Shown: positions 8,650 to 16,626, counted from the stretch's first letter. The stretch: 19,229 bases of DNA from an uncultured Muribaculaceae bacterium (GCA_910578665.1 CAJTQU010000031.1:1-19229), one strand, 5' to 3'. Notes: a model not told the origin generated them from the letters alone. Numbers and translations: made by a program.

Positions 8650-11033
8650 TGAAACTTAACATATATCTTTCAGGAGCAGTTCTACTAGCTTCACTCATAA
8701 TGACGCCGCGCTCCGGAGCTGTAGCGGCATATCCGGGTCTGCTTAAAGGCAGGCTTAGCGACGGCACCGAGATTTCATACCGCATAGTAGGCGACGAGCA
8801 CAGCCACACACTAATAAGTTCGGACGGCTTTATACTCCGCCATTCCGTTGACGGCCTGATGGAAAAAGGGATAAAAGCCGATCTTGAAGAGATTGCCAGA
8901 GAGGGCCTGTGTCGTGCGAAAAAGCGGAATCTGTCGGGACCGTCATTCCCTACGACAGGGAATCTGAAAGGGGTTGTCTTACTGGTTGAATTTTCCGACA
9001 ATTCATTTACCGAAGGACACGACCAAACACTCTTCCGTGAAATGATGAATCAGAAAGGATTCAATAAATTCGGTGCGACAGGTTCGGCCAGAGACTATTT
9101 CGTAGACCAGTCAATGGGCAAGTTCAATCCCGATTTCGATGTCTTCGGTCCGGTAAAGCTAAGCAAGACCATGAAATATTATGGAGCCAACGACCATAAC
9201 GGCCAGGATTCACACCCTGGAGACATGGTTAAAGAGGCTTGCGAATATGCTGCAGCAGAGATGGGGGTGGATTTTTCACAATACGACTATAATAATGACG
9301 GAACCGTGGATTTTGTATATGTCATATATGCAGGTTATGCAGAAAGCTACGGTGCATCGTCAAATACCATATGGCCACACGCGTCAGCATTAGAAAGCCT
9401 GGGCGTGCACTGCTCGGTCTCAGGAAAGAATGTCAGTCGCTATGCCTGTTCAAGCGAGCTTAAATATATATCAGGAAAAACTCTAGAAGGTATCGGCACT
9501 TTTTGTCACGAATTCGGACATGTGCTAGGACTGCCCGACCTTTACAACACACGCAGCCAGGGCAGCATACAATTAGGCAGCTGGGATGTAATGGACCAGG
9601 GCAACTATAATAACGAAAGCCATACTCCGCCTGCCTATTCGGCATTTGAACGCAACAGCCTCGGATGGATGGAACTGACAGAACTTGACACTCCGGCCGA
9701 TGAAATCAACCTTGACGAGCTGACAGAGAACAATGTGGCTTTCCGCATAAGTACTGCCGATGAAAACGAATTCTTTATCCTTGAGAACAGGCAGCAAAAA
9801 GGATGGGACGCATACCAAGCCTCCAAAGGCCTCATGATTACCCATATCGCTTACGACAAATCGGCATGGGACGGAAATTGTGTCAATTCCGGCATAATCC
9901 CGCGAGTTGATATGGAAGAAGCTGACGGAATCCAGAGTAGCGGTTCGACAGAAGGAGACCTCTTCCCGTTCAACGGCAATGACATGTTCACTGACTACTC
10001 CAGCCCTTCCTCTCTCTCATGGAATAATGTCCCCACAGAAAAGGGCGTTACCAACATCCGTGTCGAAGAGGGCGTGGTAAAGTTTAAATTCATGAACGAT
10101 ATTCTCGCCACTCCATCTGATTTTCATATCTCCGAACTCACGGCAGATTCATTCACTGTGGAATGGAGCCCTGTAGAAAACGCCGAGACATATTCGCTGT
10201 CTATAAGAGAAATACTTGATGATGCCGAAAATCCCTTGATACTGTCCGAAGATTTTTCAAAGCTCGAAAGTGGAAATTATCCAAATGCCGACATGGGTGA
10301 CGTCGCAGACCGTATTGACGAATATCTAGACAACCCGGGATGGCGAGGCAATGACCTTTACCAGGCTGGCGGAATGCTAATGATGGGCTATTATGGAAAA
10401 TCGGGACAACTGAATTCGCCCACAATCAATCTCTCCCAGCACAACGGAGAGGCCACTATAGCCATGCATCTTGTATCATATCCCGGCAAATCTGTCAATT
10501 TCACGGCTTCACTTATAGATGAAAACAAAGGTGCATACCCGATTGAAGAAATGGAAGCCAAAGTCACAAAAGCCGGCTGCGACCTGATATGGCATGTCAC
10601 AAAAGGCTCTGACAAATCCCACTTGGAATTCTCAACCAAAAACGAGCGTGTGTATATCGACAACCTGCGTGTCATGACCGGATATGTCGAAGATGACGAA
10701 GTATGGACCTGCGGCCCCAGAAACTGGGAAATAGAGAACATATCTGAAACAAAATACACCGTTGGAGGTCTTGTGGAGAAACGAACCTATCTCGTATCTG
10801 TCTCAACAATGCCCTGCAACGGCCTTCATGGCTCCACACCATCGGAACAGCTCTCGGTAAGTCCTACAGCGGAAACAAGAATCATTGAGAATGAGGTTAA
10901 GGGATGTGTCAAGACCGAATACTTCGACCTGTTCGGCCGACACGTAACATCAGGTATACAATCACCGGTAATAAAAGTCGAAATATTGTCCGACGGATCA
11001 CGAAGAGTTTCCAAACTGTTTTTAAACAGGTAG
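8649..11033 (+). CDS. Secreted M6 family metalloprotease
   Basis: 794 aa. A signal peptide covers about residues 1-27. A short N-terminal domain typical of M6 proteases follows (D-G-T-E-I-S-Y-R-I-V-G-D-E-H, then S-D-G-F). The catalytic domain runs from about 98 (G-N-L-K-G-V-V-L-L-V-E-F) and holds the zinc motif HEFGHVLGLPD: His287, catalytic Glu288, His291 and Asp297 as probable third ligand, with Gly294. The Met-turn is W-D-V-M-D (Met315). A D-x-N-x-D-G-x-V-D loop (213-221) looks like a calcium site. After the catalytic domain are an FN3-like unit (about 486-530), a jelly-roll-like unit and a tail ending E-Y-F-D-L-F-G-R then V-S-K-L-F-L-N-R, a common secretion tail in this group. All key zinc residues are present, so it should be active. 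The substrate is unknown. It is the third gene of the operon and has several cysteines that an Omp28-like thiol protein might act on (inference). Confidence 0.9.
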   Translation: MKLNIYLSGAVLLASLIMTPRSGAVAAYPGLLKGRLSDGTEISYRIVGDEHSHTLISSDGFILRHSVDGLMEKGIKADLEEIAREGLCRAKKRNLSGPSFPTTGNLKGVVLLVEFSDNSFTEGHDQTLFREMMNQKGFNKFGATGSARDYFVDQSMGKFNPDFDVFGPVKLSKTMKYYGANDHNGQDSHPGDMVKEACEYAAAEMGVDFSQYDYNNDGTVDFVYVIYAGYAESYGASSNTIWPHASALESLGVHCSVSGKNVSRYACSSELKYISGKTLEGIGTFCHEFGHVLGLPDLYNTRSQGSIQLGSWDVMDQGNYNNESHTPPAYSAFERNSLGWMELTELDTPADEINLDELTENNVAFRISTADENEFFILENRQQKGWDAYQASKGLMITHIAYDKSAWDGNCVNSGIIPRVDMEEADGIQSSGSTEGDLFPFNGNDMFTDYSSPSSLSWNNVPTEKGVTNIRVEEGVVKFKFMNDILATPSDFHISELTADSFTVEWSPVENAETYSLSIREILDDAENPLILSEDFSKLESGNYPNADMGDVADRIDEYLDNPGWRGNDLYQAGGMLMMGYYGKSGQLNSPTINLSQHNGEATIAMHLVSYPGKSVNFTASLIDENKGAYPIEEMEAKVTKAGCDLIWHVTKGSDKSHLEFSTKNERVYIDNLRVMTGYVEDDEVWTCGPRNWEIENISETKYTVGGLVEKRTYLVSVSTMPCNGLHGSTPSEQLSVSPTAETRIIENEVKGCVKTEYFDLFGRHVTSGIQSPVIKVEILSDGSRRVSKLFLNR

Positions 11034-11098
11034 TGTAAAAAGCATTTCAATCACGTCTCTCTTCACAAACATATACTTATACTGTGATACAATCAAAA

Positions 11099-11133
11099 GG
11101 CGGAGCAGCCTGCCTATAGGTGGTTGCTCCGCC
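11099..11133. terminator. Strong hairpin between convergent protease operon and catalase
   Basis: GGCGGAGCAGCC (11099-11110) pairs with GGTTGCTCCGCC (11122-11133), a 12-bp GC-rich stem with one wobble and an 11-nt loop. On the minus strand the stem is followed by TTTTGATT, which fits an intrinsic terminator for the catalase gene. On the plus strand no U-run follows, so for the protease operon it is at most a weaker end. Confidence 0.75.
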
Positions 11134-11150
11134 GATTAATGAAGTCTGAT

Positions 11151-12662
11151 TTATTTCTTTGAAGACATGGTACGTTTATCCCATTTCGGATGTGCCGGAT
11201 CCTCTGCAACGAGGGCTTCTTCCAGGCTTATACCGAGAGCCTCAGCCAATTTTGCCCCATAGCCGGGATCGGCGTTGTGACAAGCCCTGACATGCCGCTG
11301 CTTTATAAACAATGGGACACCCTCCATCGCTCTTGCTGTGTTTTCACACGTAGCAGTCTGGTCCTCCGGAGACATAAGCCTCCATAATTTGCCTGGCTGA
11401 GTATAATAGTCATCATCATATTCTCTCTCGTCATAGTTATATGCCGCGCCATTCAGTTCCAAAGGCGGTTCCTTTAACTCTGGAGAATCTTTCCACTCGC
11501 CAAAGCTATTGGGCTCATAAGCCGGCGCACTGCCATAATTGTCATCAGTACGCATCTTGCCGTCACGATGGTATGCATGGAACGGGCATTTAGGCCTGTT
11601 CACCGGTATCAGGTTGTGGTTTACGCCAAGACGGTAACGCTGCGCGTCCCCGTAGGAGAACAGGCGTCCCTGAAGCATCTTATCGGGAGAAAAGCCTATA
11701 CCCTCCACTATATTCATCGGATTAAACGCTGCCTGTTCTATCTCGGCAAAGAAATTTTCAGGATTGCGGTTCAACTCCAGGATGCCTACGTCTCTAAGCG
11801 GAAAATCTTTATGATACCATACCTTTGTCAGGTCAAAAGGATTTATATGGTACTGCCGCGCCTCTTCTTCAGTCATAAGCTGGATCTGCATCAGCCAACG
11901 AGGATAGTCACCCCTTTCAATAGCTTCAAAAAGGTCTCTCTGGTTAGACTCCCTGTCTTTGGCAATCACTTTCTCGGCCTCCTGGTCGGTGAGATTTTTA
12001 ATTCCCTGCAAAGTACGAAAATGGAATTTCACCCATATGCGCTTATTGTCCTTATCATAAAAACTATACGTGTGGCTTCCGAAGCCGTGCATATGGCGGA
12101 ACGAGGCAGGAATACCCCTCGGCGACATCGTGATTGTCACCTGGTGCAACGCCTCAGGAACCAACGTCCAGAAGTCCCAGTTGCTGGTAGGGCTGCGCAT
12201 ACCGGTTTTAGGATCACGTTTAATGGCATGGTTAAGATCTGGAAATTTCAAAGGATCTCGCAGAAAGAAGACAGGGGTATTGTTTCCGACCAGGTCCCAA
12301 TTGCCTTCATCAGTATAAAATTTCATTGCAAATCCGCGAATGTCCCGCTCAGCATCCGCGGCCCCACGTTCTCCAGCCACGGTAGAAAACCTTACGAGGC
12401 ATTCTGTCTTTTTTCCAATCTCGGAAAATATAGACGCGCGTGTGAATTCAGTAATATCGTTTGTAACTGTAAAAGTACCGAAAGCTCCAGAGCCTTTGGC
12501 ATGCATGCGTCTTTCCGGTATTACCTCGCGGTCAAAATGCGCGATCTTTTCAGTATACCATGGATCCTGAAGCAAAACCGGGCCGCGAACTCCGGCTGTC
12601 TGAATATTTTGATTATCGGCAATTGGTCTGCCGTTTTCTGCGGTAAGTCTTCGTTTATCCAT
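11151..12662 (-). CDS. katA: Monofunctional heme catalase
   Basis: 503 aa, the length of small-subunit catalases. It converts hydrogen peroxide to water and oxygen in the cytoplasm; no signal peptide is present. The distal-pocket His54 lies in E-R-R-M-H-A-K-G. The conserved Asn lies in D-L-V-G-N-N-T-P (Asn127 or Asn128), and the proximal heme ligand Tyr337 in R-L-F-S-Y-G-D-A-Q-R-Y-R-L-G. Family landmarks F-R-H-M-H-G-F-G-S-H-T-Y and P-V-N-R-P-K-C-P also match. All catalytic residues are present, so it should be functional. In Bacteroides katA belongs to the peroxide (OxyR) response; here no OxyR site was identified. The gene ends at a strong hairpin shared with the protease operon and is divergent from a lipoprotein gene. 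Confidence 0.97.
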   Translation of the reverse strand: MDKRRLTAENGRPIADNQNIQTAGVRGPVLLQDPWYTEKIAHFDREVIPERRMHAKGSGAFGTFTVTNDITEFTRASIFSEIGKKTECLVRFSTVAGERGAADAERDIRGFAMKFYTDEGNWDLVGNNTPVFFLRDPLKFPDLNHAIKRDPKTGMRSPTSNWDFWTLVPEALHQVTITMSPRGIPASFRHMHGFGSHTYSFYDKDNKRIWVKFHFRTLQGIKNLTDQEAEKVIAKDRESNQRDLFEAIERGDYPRWLMQIQLMTEEEARQYHINPFDLTKVWYHKDFPLRDVGILELNRNPENFFAEIEQAAFNPMNIVEGIGFSPDKMLQGRLFSYGDAQRYRLGVNHNLIPVNRPKCPFHAYHRDGKMRTDDNYGSAPAYEPNSFGEWKDSPELKEPPLELNGAAYNYDEREYDDDYYTQPGKLWRLMSPEDQTATCENTARAMEGVPLFIKQRHVRACHNADPGYGAKLAEALGISLEEALVAEDPAHPKWDKRTMSSKK

Positions 12663-12787
12663 ATGAAATAATTAAATAAAATGATTTTTCTATCTAAAAC
12701 ATCTATAATAATGGTTTGTTCAAGTCCGGCAGAAAAATAAACAGCTATAAGAAAACAGATAAATAATCTTTAACTGCAGCTGCCTTA

Positions 12788-12821
12788 CAAACATAGACAT
12801 AAAGAACCGAGAGAATTTCAA
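12788..12821 (-). promoter_or_regulatory. Possible katA promoter
   Basis: On the minus strand TATGTTTG (12795-12788) matches TAnnTTTG. A TTG (12821-12819) lies upstream at a 23-bp gap, longer than the usual 19-21. The leader would be about 118 nt. A palindrome GCAGCTGC (12776-12783) lies right at the expected start point. The -7 half is good and the -33 half is doubtful. Confidence 0.35.
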
Positions 12822-12849
12822 CGGACACGCTTTGGCACGAAATTTGCTA

Positions 12850-12871
12850 CATTATAAAAAACTTTATAATG
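12850..12871 (+). promoter_or_regulatory. Dyad enclosing the lipoprotein start codon
   Basis: CATTATAAA (12850-12858) and TTTATAATG (12863-12871) are perfect inverted repeats with a 4-nt spacer. The right arm ends in the ATG of the lipoprotein gene. As RNA this is a weak AU-rich hairpin that could hide the start codon. As DNA it could be a repressor site. Confidence 0.45.
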
Positions 12872-13567
12872 AAACAGTATTTCTACCATCTTTTCACAGT
12901 GTTTACCACAGGGCTGTTATTATCGGCATGTGTATCTGTACCTAAAGAAAGCATCGCGCTGTCACAGACAATAGACCGCGATCTGAGCGTTTACAAAACA
13001 TCGCATATCGGAATAACAGAACGATATTTCGACATGGTAGAGGAGGATATAAATCGTTTTATCGACTCAAAAATAACACCTGCGCTGATCAATGAAATGA
13101 TAAAAATGGATATTGCATATTCGGATAATAATACTCAATCTCTATTTTATATTCTTTCACAGGTCAGACATGAACCGTCTCCGGCAAACACGTCTGAAGC
13201 TGTGCGCGCCGTTACTGATTTCCAATCGGCTATTAACGAGGAAATACAAAGCTTGCGAAACGAGTTACTCCTACCCGTAAAGGCTCAACGGGATTCCGTA
13301 TTAAAACAACTGTCTGATTCTTATGAGACCACAATCGATGCAAGCAAAGTTCTAACATCATATCTCACTTCTGCCCACAAAATAAAGGAAAGCCGTGACG
13401 CCGTGTTGTCATATTCCGGACTAGGAGGCTGCAACGATTCTGTTATATCCACTCTCGCCTCGCTTTCCAACAAAATCGACCAACTGGCAAAAAAGACAAA
13501 CGACCTGTCTTCTTCGCAATTGATAAACGCATTAACATCTGTAATAAACAATTTCACAAATAAATAA
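12869..13567 (+). CDS. Predicted lipoprotein of unknown function
   Basis: 232 aa. The N-terminus is a clear lipoprotein signal: a hydrophobic stretch then L-L-S-A-C with the lipidated Cys at residue 21. The mature part is almost all helical and polar, with heptad-like spacing of hydrophobic residues (about 105-150 and 190-230), so coiled-coil packing is likely. I do not recognise a family. No acidic surface-export signal is evident after Cys21 (V-S-V-P-K-E), so an inner-leaflet outer-membrane or periplasmic location is as likely as surface exposure. The next gene starts one base after its stop, so the two products are probably made together. It is divergent from katA, separated by 206 bp. No good TAnnTTTG box was found for it. 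Confidence 0.75.
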   Translation: MKQYFYHLFTVFTTGLLLSACVSVPKESIALSQTIDRDLSVYKTSHIGITERYFDMVEEDINRFIDSKITPALINEMIKMDIAYSDNNTQSLFYILSQVRHEPSPANTSEAVRAVTDFQSAINEEIQSLRNELLLPVKAQRDSVLKQLSDSYETTIDASKVLTSYLTSAHKIKESRDAVLSYSGLGGCNDSVISTLASLSNKIDQLAKKTNDLSSSQLINALTSVINNFTNK

Positions 13568-13568
13568 T

Positions 13569-13841
13569 ATGAATAACCCGTATTCAGAACTGGCCCACAG
13601 AGCGATGGATAAAGTAAAAACTTCTTTTCCCGAAGATTTACACCGACTTGCAACACTGTCTCAGTCTGATTTCTCCAAACTGGCCCCAAGAGGATCCAAC
13701 CCGGCTGATGTTTGCGCGCTGAAAAAAGCTGTGGATGAAGCCGCGGCTAAAAATTTGTCCCAGGCACAATTATATACAAATATTAAAAATCTGGGGACAT
13801 CGGTATTTACACTTGGCAAGAAACTACTGCCATCGCTATAA
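13569..13841 (+). CDS. Small hypothetical protein coupled to the lipoprotein gene
   Basis: 90 aa with no signal peptide or membrane segment, so probably cytoplasmic. It reads as mostly helical: an N-terminal part with Y-S-E-L-A-H-R-A-M-D, a middle S-D-F-S-K-L-A-P-R-G-S-N-P-A-D and a helix K-K-A-V-D-E-A-A-A-K-N-L. I recognise no family. The ATG follows the lipoprotein stop after one base, so the ribosome can pass straight from one to the other. The tight coupling is the main reason to believe the gene is real and works with its neighbour. It ends one base before a stable hairpin. Confidence 0.6.
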   Translation: MNNPYSELAHRAMDKVKTSFPEDLHRLATLSQSDFSKLAPRGSNPADVCALKKAVDEAAAKNLSQAQLYTNIKNLGTSVFTLGKKLLPSL

Positions 13842-13887
13842 ACAGACAGCAGTCAGCCGATGCATAACCGGGCTGACCGCCGTCTGT
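13842..13887. terminator. Terminator-like hairpin between convergent genes
   Basis: ACAGACAGCAGTCAGCC (13842-13858) faces GGCTGACCGCCGTCTGT (13871-13887) over 17 positions with a 12-nt loop. On the minus strand the two odd positions become G-U wobbles, so the stem is complete and is followed by a T-rich TTTATAG. On the plus strand they are A-C mismatches. The hairpin therefore best serves the minus-strand hydrolase gene but may stop both. Confidence 0.65.
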
Positions 13888-13909
13888 AATACATATAATA
13901 AACTGCCGG

Positions 13910-14992
13910 TTATTTAAGATTTACTCTGAAAAATTCTGCCATTTTATCGAAAGGAATATATTCCAGACCATCATAAAGATCTGTATGGCTGGCACCAGGG
14001 ACTATGAGCAATTCCTTGTTATTGCCGTCAAGTTTGCTATAGGCAGTCTTGGCAAAATAAAGCGAATGGGCATTCTCGCCATGCACAATCATTACCGGAC
14101 GCTCTATCTCTCCCACATAAGACAATAACGGCATATTTATGAATGACAGTGTCATTGTGGGGCTCCATGCACCGTTGGAATTAATGGACCGGGGATGAAA
14201 GCCCCTGGGCGTCTTATAATAATCGAAATAATCCTGCACAAACTGCGGCTCAGAGCCTGTTATGCTGTCAGGTAGTCCGGGTGTGCCCGGTGTTACAATT
14301 CCGCTAACAGCGTCATTGGTGCGTATGGCATTCATTGTCTCTCGTTTCTTATGACGCTCTGCGGCACTGTCTTCAGCATCAAAATAACCGTTGGCGCTCA
14401 CGCGACTCATGTCATACATTGTAATAGCAGCCGCAGCCTTGATACGGGTATCCACAGCGGCCGCATTTAACCCCATTCCTCCAAAACCACATATACCTAT
14501 TATGCCGATACGTCCAGAATCGACACCAGGTTGCGCTGACAGGAAATCTACGGCTGTGCTGAAATCCTCAGTATTAATGTCAGGTGAGGCAACATTACGC
14601 GGCTGTCCGCCGCTTTCTCCGGTATAGGACGGATCGAAAGCCAGTGTGACAAAACCATGTTCAGCCATTGTCTGGGCATACAGTCCCGAAGCCTGCTCCT
14701 TTACCGCGCCGAAAGGTCCGCTTACCGCTATAGCTGCCATACCGTCCTCCGCATTTTTCGGATAATACATGTCAGCGGCAAGAGTAATGCCGTAGCGGTT
14801 TACAAACGTAACCTTCTTGTGTTCCACATTATTGCTTTTCGGAAAAATCTTATCCCATTCTTGCGTAAGTGTCAATGTCTCCATATTGTTTATTTCTTGT
14901 TTAGCACTCTGCATTCCGACATTATCTGCCGACACATCCACACCTGCTATTGCGCACACCAGGGCTATTACAGACAATCCCGTATTTCTCAT
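13910..14992 (-). CDS. Periplasmic alpha/beta hydrolase with predicted Cys nucleophile
   Basis: 360 aa. A signal peptide is predicted (M-R-N-T-G-L-S-V-I-A-L-V-C-A-I-A-G, cleavage likely after V-S-A near residue 22). The fold elements of an alpha/beta hydrolase of the dienelactone-hydrolase / YcjY-like group are present: an early strand with V-N-R-Y-G-I-T-L-A-A-D-M-Y-Y-P, the oxyanion region S-G-P-F-G-A, and the nucleophile elbow G-I-C-G-F-G-G with Cys168 where many hydrolases have Ser. A late V-H-G-E-N-A-H-S strand and the catalytic His336 in G-A-S-H-T-D complete the set. The acid is probably Glu306. Substrate unknown. The start overlaps the stop of the upstream flavodoxin-fold gene (ATGA), so the two are coupled. 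The gene ends at a hairpin downstream. Confidence 0.8.
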   Translation of the reverse strand: MRNTGLSVIALVCAIAGVDVSADNVGMQSAKQEINNMETLTLTQEWDKIFPKSNNVEHKKVTFVNRYGITLAADMYYPKNAEDGMAAIAVSGPFGAVKEQASGLYAQTMAEHGFVTLAFDPSYTGESGGQPRNVASPDINTEDFSTAVDFLSAQPGVDSGRIGIIGICGFGGMGLNAAAVDTRIKAAAAITMYDMSRVSANGYFDAEDSAAERHKKRETMNAIRTNDAVSGIVTPGTPGLPDSITGSEPQFVQDYFDYYKTPRGFHPRSINSNGAWSPTMTLSFINMPLLSYVGEIERPVMIVHGENAHSLYFAKTAYSKLDGNNKELLIVPGASHTDLYDGLEYIPFDKMAEFFRVNLK

Positions 14993-15528
14993 TTTATATT
15001 CCTCCCCATTTCATAAGCGTTTTTCATGGATGGATGCCCCTCTATGTCATGCGGAGCACTGACTCCGCCGGCAAATACAGTGCCTGCAAGCCTGGCTTTC
15101 TCAAAGCAGTCTATCCAGCCGGTAAGACCGGCTACTGCTCTCTCTGGCACATAGTCGCCCTCTTCCGCGGCACTCGTCATCATATATATGTCACGAAAGT
15201 GGTAATCAGATAAATACAGAGGATTAGACCTGTCCAGCATAGTTTTCAGCTGGCCGCTCATTTCATAATAATAGACGGGGGTCGCAAACGCTATCACGTC
15301 TGCGCCATGCATTTTACGGGCAATAACGGCAGCGTCATCGATAATAACACACTTATGTGTTTTCTGGCAAGAAAGACATCCGGTACAGAAACGTATCTCC
15401 TTACCACCTAGTGTAACTAATTCCACACGGTGTCCGGCATCTGCCGCACCGCGCGCAAATTCTTTAGCAAGAGCTTCTGAATTGCTCCCGGCTCTCAGAC
15501 TTGATGAAATGACAAGTATATTTTTCAT
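14989..15528 (-). CDS. Flavodoxin-fold NAD(P)H:FMN oxidoreductase, iron-sulfur flavoprotein-like
   Basis: 179 aa, cytoplasmic. The N-terminus M-K-N-I-L-V-I-S-S-S-L-R-A-G-S-N-S is the FMN phosphate-binding loop of flavodoxin-fold reductases. The strand A-D-V-I-A-F-A-T-P-V-Y-Y-Y-E-M-S-G-Q-L-K with M-L-D-R is the second flavin site. Residues 48-60 carry Cys48, Cys51, Cys54 and Cys60 (C-x2-C-x2-C-x5-C), followed by D-D. This spacing fits the compact 4Fe-4S motif of archaeal and bacterial iron-sulfur flavoproteins, although related reductases may bind no cluster. Expected role: two-electron transfer from NAD(P)H or ferredoxin to an unknown acceptor. It is coupled by ATGA overlap to the hydrolase and lies just downstream of an AraC-type regulator, a common arrangement in Bacteroidales. 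Confidence 0.82.
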   Translation of the reverse strand: MKNILVISSSLRAGSNSEALAKEFARGAADAGHRVELVTLGGKEIRFCTGCLSCQKTHKCVIIDDAAVIARKMHGADVIAFATPVYYYEMSGQLKTMLDRSNPLYLSDYHFRDIYMMTSAAEEGDYVPERAVAGLTGWIDCFEKARLAGTVFAGGVSAPHDIEGHPSMKNAYEMGRNIK

Positions 15529-15559
15529 TGTTATCCGTTTATATGAATTATCAACACTG

Positions 15560-15567
15560 CAAAATTA
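15560..15567 (-). promoter_or_regulatory. -7 box for the flavoprotein-hydrolase pair
   Basis: TAATTTTG on the minus strand (15567-15560) matches TAnnTTTG and lies 32 bp before the flavoprotein start. No TTG is seen about 20 bp upstream. A promoter with a good -7 and no -33 often depends on an activator, and the AraC-family gene directly upstream is the obvious candidate (inference). Confidence 0.5.
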
Positions 15568-15659
15568 GCAACTGAAGCCGTAATATACATTTCTATAAAG
15601 CTCAATAATACTTACTGAAAGGCTCACACATACCTGCGGTACTTCCTGAACAACTGCAC

Positions 15660-16511
15660 CTATCGTGCCACTGCGGTCGGAGAAACCCCGTAATACTTCT
15701 TAAATGCTGTTGAAAAATGCGACGGATTTTTAAAACCAACCTCGGCATAAACCTCTACGACCTTTCTATTGCCTGCCGAAATCATGTCATATGCCACTTC
15801 CAGACGTTTCTTCATCAACCATTTCTGTGGCGTCAGCTCGCTTATCTTCGCAAAATCCCTCTTAAATGTAGCAAGACTACGGCCGGTATAATGCGCCAAT
15901 TCCTCCATGGAGAATTCATACATATAGTTTTCATTCATAAATTCCAATATATCAATCTTCCATGGCTCGTTAAAATCAAACAGCGTAGGGCCGAATCTGT
16001 CGTCTATAGCCATAAGCGCCATAAGGCCCTCCTGTAATTTGAGACTCATAAAATCATCCTTTGGCTTCACCTCCGGATCAAAATATGGTGTCATTGACGC
16101 AAACAGACTGGCAAGTTCCACAGTCCTGGGCAGCTTAAGCACCCCTCCGTCTAACCTGGAAGCAATTGATGGAACAGCCGGCTTACCACGATAGATCTTT
16201 TTATACATCTCACGAAGGAAACTACGTGTGAACATCAGAAAAATACCGCAATAACGCTCGCCTTCATACGTCTTCTTATACATCGTTATACGGTGGTCTC
16301 GTGGTATAAACACACACTCCCCCTTGCGCACATTTATCTGCTCGCAGCCATTATCGAGTATCATTTCGCCAGAATACACATAGTTGACAGCATACTCCCT
16401 TGATTGGTGGACACAACCTCCCAGATCATCGTAGAAGAAACTGTAGAACACATTATTATAATTAAATATAAGCTTTATCGGGCTGTCAGCCTGTTCATCA
16501 ATCTTTTCCAT
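15660..16511 (-). CDS. AraC-family transcriptional regulator
   Basis: 283 aa. The C-terminal 100 residues are the double helix-turn-helix of the AraC family. The first HTH is at about 200-222 (S-M-E-E-L-A-H-Y-T-G-R-S-L-A-T-F-K-R-D-F). The second is marked by V-E-V-Y-A-E-V-G-F-K-N-P-S-H-F-S-T-A-F-K-K-Y-Y-G-V-S-P. The N-terminal part (about 1-130) is rich in beta strands (for example V-N-Y-V-Y-S-G-E-M-I-L and V-R-K-G-E-C-V-F-I-P) and fits a cupin-type effector domain. The ligand is unknown. It is co-directional with and 131 bp upstream of the flavoprotein-hydrolase pair, so it probably controls that pair and perhaps itself. Confidence 0.88.
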   Translation of the reverse strand: MEKIDEQADSPIKLIFNYNNVFYSFFYDDLGGCVHQSREYAVNYVYSGEMILDNGCEQINVRKGECVFIPRDHRITMYKKTYEGERYCGIFLMFTRSFLREMYKKIYRGKPAVPSIASRLDGGVLKLPRTVELASLFASMTPYFDPEVKPKDDFMSLKLQEGLMALMAIDDRFGPTLFDFNEPWKIDILEFMNENYMYEFSMEELAHYTGRSLATFKRDFAKISELTPQKWLMKKRLEVAYDMISAGNRKVVEVYAEVGFKNPSHFSTAFKKYYGVSPTAVAR

Positions 16512-16537
16512 AAAACCAAAATATATGAATATGGGTG

Positions 16538-16545
16538 CAAATTTA
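16538..16545 (-). promoter_or_regulatory. -7 box for the AraC-family gene
   Basis: TAAATTTG on the minus strand (16545-16538) matches TAnnTTTG exactly, 26 bp before the start codon. No -33 TTG is seen at the usual distance, so the promoter may be weak or regulated. Confidence 0.45.
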
Positions 16546-16611
16546 ATGTAAATAACGTATCTTTTGATGTCTCACAAGGCCTAATTTCATTTCCAAAAGG
16601 TTCAATGCCAC

Positions 16612-16626
16612 TGCCGTAATACGGCA
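16612..16626. promoter_or_regulatory. Operator-like dyad between AraC gene and permease gene
   Basis: TGCCGT, AAT, ACGGCA form a perfect 6-bp dyad with a 3-bp centre. It lies 27 bp upstream of the permease -33 box and about 66 bp upstream of the AraC-gene -7 box, in a 196-bp divergent intergenic region. It may be a site for a dimeric regulator. AraC proteins usually use direct repeats, so another factor is more likely. Confidence 0.35.

Noticed and set aside
11568..12671. 367-aa plus-strand open frame opposite the catalase gene
   Set aside because: It lies antisense to katA, whose active-site residues are all intact. The product has no recognisable domain and looks like a frame left open by katA codon use.
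16599..16626. tRNA T-arm-like GGTTCAATGCC
   Set aside because: The flanking bases do not pair into a 5-bp T-stem, and no acceptor, D- or anticodon arms are visible upstream.
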